7,603 bases of DNA from Anaerolineales bacterium (GTDB lineage Bacteria > Chloroflexota > Anaerolineae > Anaerolineales > UBA6663). Below, piece after piece: positions 5,078-7,603 of this stretch. Below the pieces are notes generated by a model, which did no database searches, had not been told where the DNA came from, and saw only the letters and a program-made list of their open reading frames with translations. The DNA lies in contig JAGOBN010000177.1 of NCBI GenBank assembly GCA_017999235.1, forward strand, positions 1-7,603, given 5' to 3'. Position numbers and translations under genes: made by a program. Within the stretch, counting starts at the first letter, position 1. Every line of letters starts with the position of its first letter.

Positions 5078-7156
5078 TCACGCGGCCGCGGCGCTTCCGG
5101 CGGTCTCGCATTCCTGGAGCGCGGCGCGGGCCTGGGCCAGCTCCGGCGACGGCAGGCGCGTGAGAATGGTCACGGCGCGCTGCGCGAAAGGCCGGCCCTC
5201 CGCCGGCCGGCCCTGGCGCGCCAGGGCGGCGGCCAGCCGCCAGCAGTTATAGGCGATAAACAACTGGTGGCCCATCGCCTCGGTCAAGCGCAGGGCCTCG
5301 CGCGCCAAGGCTTCGGCTTCCGGCCAAGCCCCGCGCGCCAGCATCAAATCCGCCAGCGTGCCTTGGTTGGTGGCCACGCCCTCGTCGTAGCCGATGGTGC
5401 GGGCCAGGGCCAACGCCTCCACATAGTGCTGGCCGGCCGCCATGAGCGCGCCGGCTTCCTGCTCGGCCCAGCCCAGGTCATTCAAGCCGATGGCCACGTA
5501 TTCGCTGGCCGGCGCCGCGGCGCGGGCGAAAGCGATCATCTCCTGAAACGCCGTCTGCGCGGCCGCATAATCCCGCGCCAGCTGATGCCCCTTGCCGCGC
5601 AGCCGGATGGCCAGCGCCCGCTCCGGCAGGGAGGTGCGCGCCCAGTGGGCGGCGGCGCGGTCGGCGCAGTCCAGCACTTCCGCGGCCTGGCCGCGCAGGC
5701 GGTAGACCCAGCCGGCGTGATAGGCGCGCCAGCCCGCGCCGGGATAATCGCCGGCCGCCAGCGCGCGCTCCTCGGCCTGCAGGCTGAGCGCCAGCCACTC
5801 ATCCCACTGGCCGGAAAAATACAGCAGGCGGTAGAGCGCGTCGCACAGCACCTGCAGGCGGGCGTTCTCGCCCTGCAGGAAGTGCGGGAGCGCGGCCGCG
5901 ATGCGCGGCCATTCGGCCACCAGCGCCGGCACCCGCGGATAATGGCGGTAATCCCGCAGATCGCCATCCAGCAGCAGCGCCAGCACACCGTCCATCAGCC
6001 GGCCGGCGGCGGCGGCCACGGCCTCGGGATGCTGCCGGCGCACAAACACGGTCACCAGCGGCAGCAGCGCGAACGTCTGGCCGGCTTCGTCGGCGTGCAG
6101 CACGGCGCGCTCCACCAGATCTTCCAGCACGGTGGCGGCGGCGGGCTCGGGCAGGCCGGCGGCGGCGGCCACCCAGCGCAGGCGCGCCGGATGCGTGAAG
6201 TGCGTGAGGACCGCCAAGGCCGCCAGCTCCGCCTCCGCCAGCGTGGCAAACACATCGCGGAAGATGAACTCCAGCGGATCGTTGCCGGCCGGCGCCGCCG
6301 CCAAATAGCGCGCGGCCTCCGCCACCGTGCGGCACTGGCTGGCCGGGCGGCCGAGTTGGCCGGCCAGCCACTCGATGAGCAGGGGATTGCCCTGCGAGAG
6401 CTCGTACAACTGCCGGCGCTCCGCCTCCCCGGCCAAGGCCAGCCAGCGGTTGCGATCGGCCAGCTTGCCGATCAGCTTCTGGGCGTCCTCCGGCGGCAGC
6501 CGGTCCAGGCGCAGGATTTCGGCGGCCACGTCCGTGCGCCGGCGGCTGGTGACGATGGCTTTGCACGAGCGCGGCAGCCGGCGCAGGAAATGAAACAGCC
6601 GCTCGCGTTCGCGCTCGTCGAAGGTCTCAACGTTGTCGATCAGCAGCAGGGCCTGCCGGCCGGCCAGGGCGCGGCGCACGTCGTTGGCGCGCTCGGCCGG
6701 GTTGCCCTTGGCGATCTCGACCTCGCCCAACTCGCGCGCCAACTCCGCCAGCAGCGCCTGATAGCTGGCGAGCTGAAAATCTTCCTCCGGCTGCTCGCCG
6801 CTGGGCAGCAGTTCGCGCAGCTTGGCGGAGAGGAAGATTTTGGTGGGATAGTGCTCGGCGGAGGCCAGATGGCCGGCGCGGATGGCCAGCGCGGTCTTGC
6901 CGATGCCGCCGGCGCCGTCGATCAGTACGCCCCAGCCGTTGACCTCCGGGTCCAGGGCCTCGGCGATGCGGGCCAGCTCGGCGGCGCGGCCGAAGAAGTA
7001 CGGCTGGTGGGGCAGCTCGGCGCGGCGCGCGGCCGGCGCGGCCTGGATGATCTGGGTCAGGTGCGTGACCTTATCGCGGCCGACCACGTCACCGCCGATG
7101 GCGGTATCGCCGGCCGACGTCAACGCAGCGTGCGGGTCAAGCGGCTCAGTCATCAT
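5078..7156 (-). CDS. STAND/NB-ARC-type NTPase with C-terminal TPR repeats
   Basis: The 692-residue protein belongs to the STAND class of signal-transducing ATPases, which switch conformation with bound nucleotide and often oligomerise on a trigger. Residues 1-50 are short and carry a GGDVVGRDK motif (21-29). PYFFGRAAEL (52-61) starts the nucleotide-binding domain. Walker A is GAGGIGKT (81-88), Walker B is ALLLIDNVE (169-177), a sensor-like AIVTSRRR is at 200-207, and GNPLLIEWL (256-264) corresponds to the GxP motif of NB-ARC proteins. A winged-helix-like segment (about 300-380) follows. From about 470 the protein is helical, with around five TPR-like repeats of the kind found in MalT-like sensors. 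No nuclease, protease, TIR or membrane effector domain is visible. It starts at tandem ATGs (7156/7153) without a Shine-Dalgarno site. Composition matches the neighbours, giving no sign of recent transfer. It could act in defence, in programmed arrest or as a regulator; the sequence cannot decide. Confidence 0.9.
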   Translation of the reverse strand: MMTEPLDPHAALTSAGDTAIGGDVVGRDKVTHLTQIIQAAPAARRAELPHQPYFFGRAAELARIAEALDPEVNGWGVLIDGAGGIGKTALAIRAGHLASAEHYPTKIFLSAKLRELLPSGEQPEEDFQLASYQALLAELARELGEVEIAKGNPAERANDVRRALAGRQALLLIDNVETFDERERERLFHFLRRLPRSCKAIVTSRRRTDVAAEILRLDRLPPEDAQKLIGKLADRNRWLALAGEAERRQLYELSQGNPLLIEWLAGQLGRPASQCRTVAEAARYLAAAPAGNDPLEFIFRDVFATLAEAELAALAVLTHFTHPARLRWVAAAAGLPEPAAATVLEDLVERAVLHADEAGQTFALLPLVTVFVRRQHPEAVAAAAGRLMDGVLALLLDGDLRDYRHYPRVPALVAEWPRIAAALPHFLQGENARLQVLCDALYRLLYFSGQWDEWLALSLQAEERALAAGDYPGAGWRAYHAGWVYRLRGQAAEVLDCADRAAAHWARTSLPERALAIRLRGKGHQLARDYAAAQTAFQEMIAFARAAAPASEYVAIGLNDLGWAEQEAGALMAAGQHYVEALALARTIGYDEGVATNQGTLADLMLARGAWPEAEALAREALRLTEAMGHQLFIAYNCWRLAAALARQGRPAEGRPFAQRAVTILTRLPSPELAQARAALQECETAGSAAAA

Positions 7157-7214
7157 TATGAGACCGCGTTCCGGGATACCGGGTGAACCGGCCCCGGAGC
7201 GCCGCGGACAGCGT
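7157..7214. other. Short gap between glyS and the STAND gene with a weak hairpin
   Basis: The 58-bp gap has no recognisable -10/-35 pair on the minus strand, so the STAND gene is probably read through from glyS. A weak hairpin is possible at 7168-7188: GTTCCGG and CCGG-gtg-AAC pair over seven positions with a 3-nt bulge and a GATA loop. No T-tract follows it. Confidence 0.35.
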
Positions 7215-7603
7215 CTAGAACCCTTCCAGCTTGCTCAGATCGGCCACACCGTGCGCCAGGCCGGCCAGGCGCTGCAGCAGGCCCAGGCGGTTGGCGCGCA
7301 CGGCGGGATCATCCGCCATCACCAGCACCTGGTCAAAGAACTGCGCGATGACGGGGATGATGGGCAGCAGCTGCCCAAAGACCGCGTCCACCGTGGCCGC
7401 CGGCGTCAGGGACTGCGCGGCGGCGGCCAGGGCGTGCTCGGCCGGCTCAACCAGCCGGGCGCTGTCGACCGGATACAGTTCGGTCTGATCGCGCGTGATG
7501 CGGACGCAGCGCGCGTAAGCGGGCAGCACCTGGGGCCAATCCGGGCGCGCCACCCAGGCCGCCAGCTGTTTGACCGCCGTGAAGGCGCGGGCGGGGTTAT
7601 GGG
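7215..7603 (-). CDS. glyS: Glycyl-tRNA synthetase beta subunit, C-terminal part (5' end beyond window edge)
   Basis: The last 128 codons of the beta subunit of the alpha2beta2-type glycyl-tRNA synthetase are present. This enzyme charges tRNA-Gly in the cytoplasm; the beta subunit binds and recognises the tRNA. The clearest mark is [25 protein letters not shown] near the C-terminus, matching the family pattern FFDxVxVxxxDxxxRxNRLxLLxxL, followed by the terminal ADLSKLEGF segment. Upstream is the helical anticodon-binding region. The frame is open to the right window edge, reading [16 protein letters not shown] before a GTG codon at 7553. That GTG is therefore internal rather than the start. 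Whether the alpha subunit is a separate gene or fused cannot be seen. It is the expected upstream neighbour of dnaG-rpoD in many bacteria, here separated from them by the STAND gene. Confidence 0.92.
   Translation of the reverse strand, partial: HNPARAFTAVKQLAAWVARPDWPQVLPAYARCVRITRDQTELYPVDSARLVEPAEHALAAAAQSLTPAATVDAVFGQLLPIIPVIAQFFDQVLVMADDPAVRANRLGLLQRLAGLAHGVADLSKLEGF

Noticed and set aside
5064..5078. Terminator after the STAND gene (AGGCG-N5-CGCCT)
   Set aside because: The stem is only 5 bp with a GC-rich loop and overlaps the stop codon. Only TTAAA follows, with no real T-tract, so it is too weak to call.
5267..7186. Long plus-strand open frame (639 codons) opposite the STAND gene
   Set aside because: Antisense shadow. 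The minus-strand product has intact Walker motifs and TPR-like repeats, while this frame shows nothing recognisable.
7215..7553. Short standalone gene starting with GTG at 7553
   Set aside because: The frame is open to the right edge and the extra residues continue the glycyl-tRNA synthetase beta sequence, so this is the tail of a longer gene.
1..7603. CRISPR array, tRNA or rRNA gene, insertion sequence, integrase or attachment site
   Set aside because: I saw no regularly spaced repeats, no transposase or integrase motifs, and no tRNA cloverleaf or rRNA-like sequence on either strand.

Overview
The window is GC-rich, tightly packed, and almost entirely coding on the minus strand. It holds part of a bacterial housekeeping cluster. 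In transcription order (right to left) it contains: the 3' end of glyS (glycyl-tRNA synthetase beta subunit), a STAND/NB-ARC-type NTPase with C-terminal TPR repeats, dnaG (primase), the principal sigma factor (rpoD/sigA), a PIG-L/LmbE-type deacetylase, and the 5' part of nuoA (complex I subunit A), which runs off the left edge. The high GC, weak or absent Shine-Dalgarno sites, an acidic N-terminal extension on the sigma factor and the gene mix suggest an uncultured Chloroflexota (Anaerolineae-like) bacterium. This placement is an inference; no marker in the window proves it.

Layout: 7215-7603 glyS C-terminus; 5078-7156 STAND ATPase; 4954-5077 an intergenic gap with the best promoter of the window (TTGCCG, 18 bp spacer, TATAAT) embedded in a 14-bp direct repeat; 3004-4953 dnaG; 1265-2950 rpoD; 1187-1264 a hairpin-containing gap; 344-1186 deacetylase; 233-343 a gap with an 8-bp-arm inverted repeat and a possible promoter; 1-232 nuoA.

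glyS-dnaG-rpoD is a recognised neighbourhood (as in the glyQS-dnaG-sigA region of Firmicutes) linking translation, replication priming and transcription initiation. The unusual point is the STAND ATPase sitting between glyS and dnaG. It looks like a regulator or conflict-system protein without a recognisable effector domain. It probably depends on the glyS transcript, because I see no convincing promoter of its own. dnaG and rpoD appear to be co-transcribed from the promoter near 5016-5045. The strongest candidates for something new are the STAND insertion with its N-terminal GD-rich motif, the direct-repeat promoter of dnaG-rpoD, an extra segment in sigma region 3, and the density of the palindrome GGCCGGCC.
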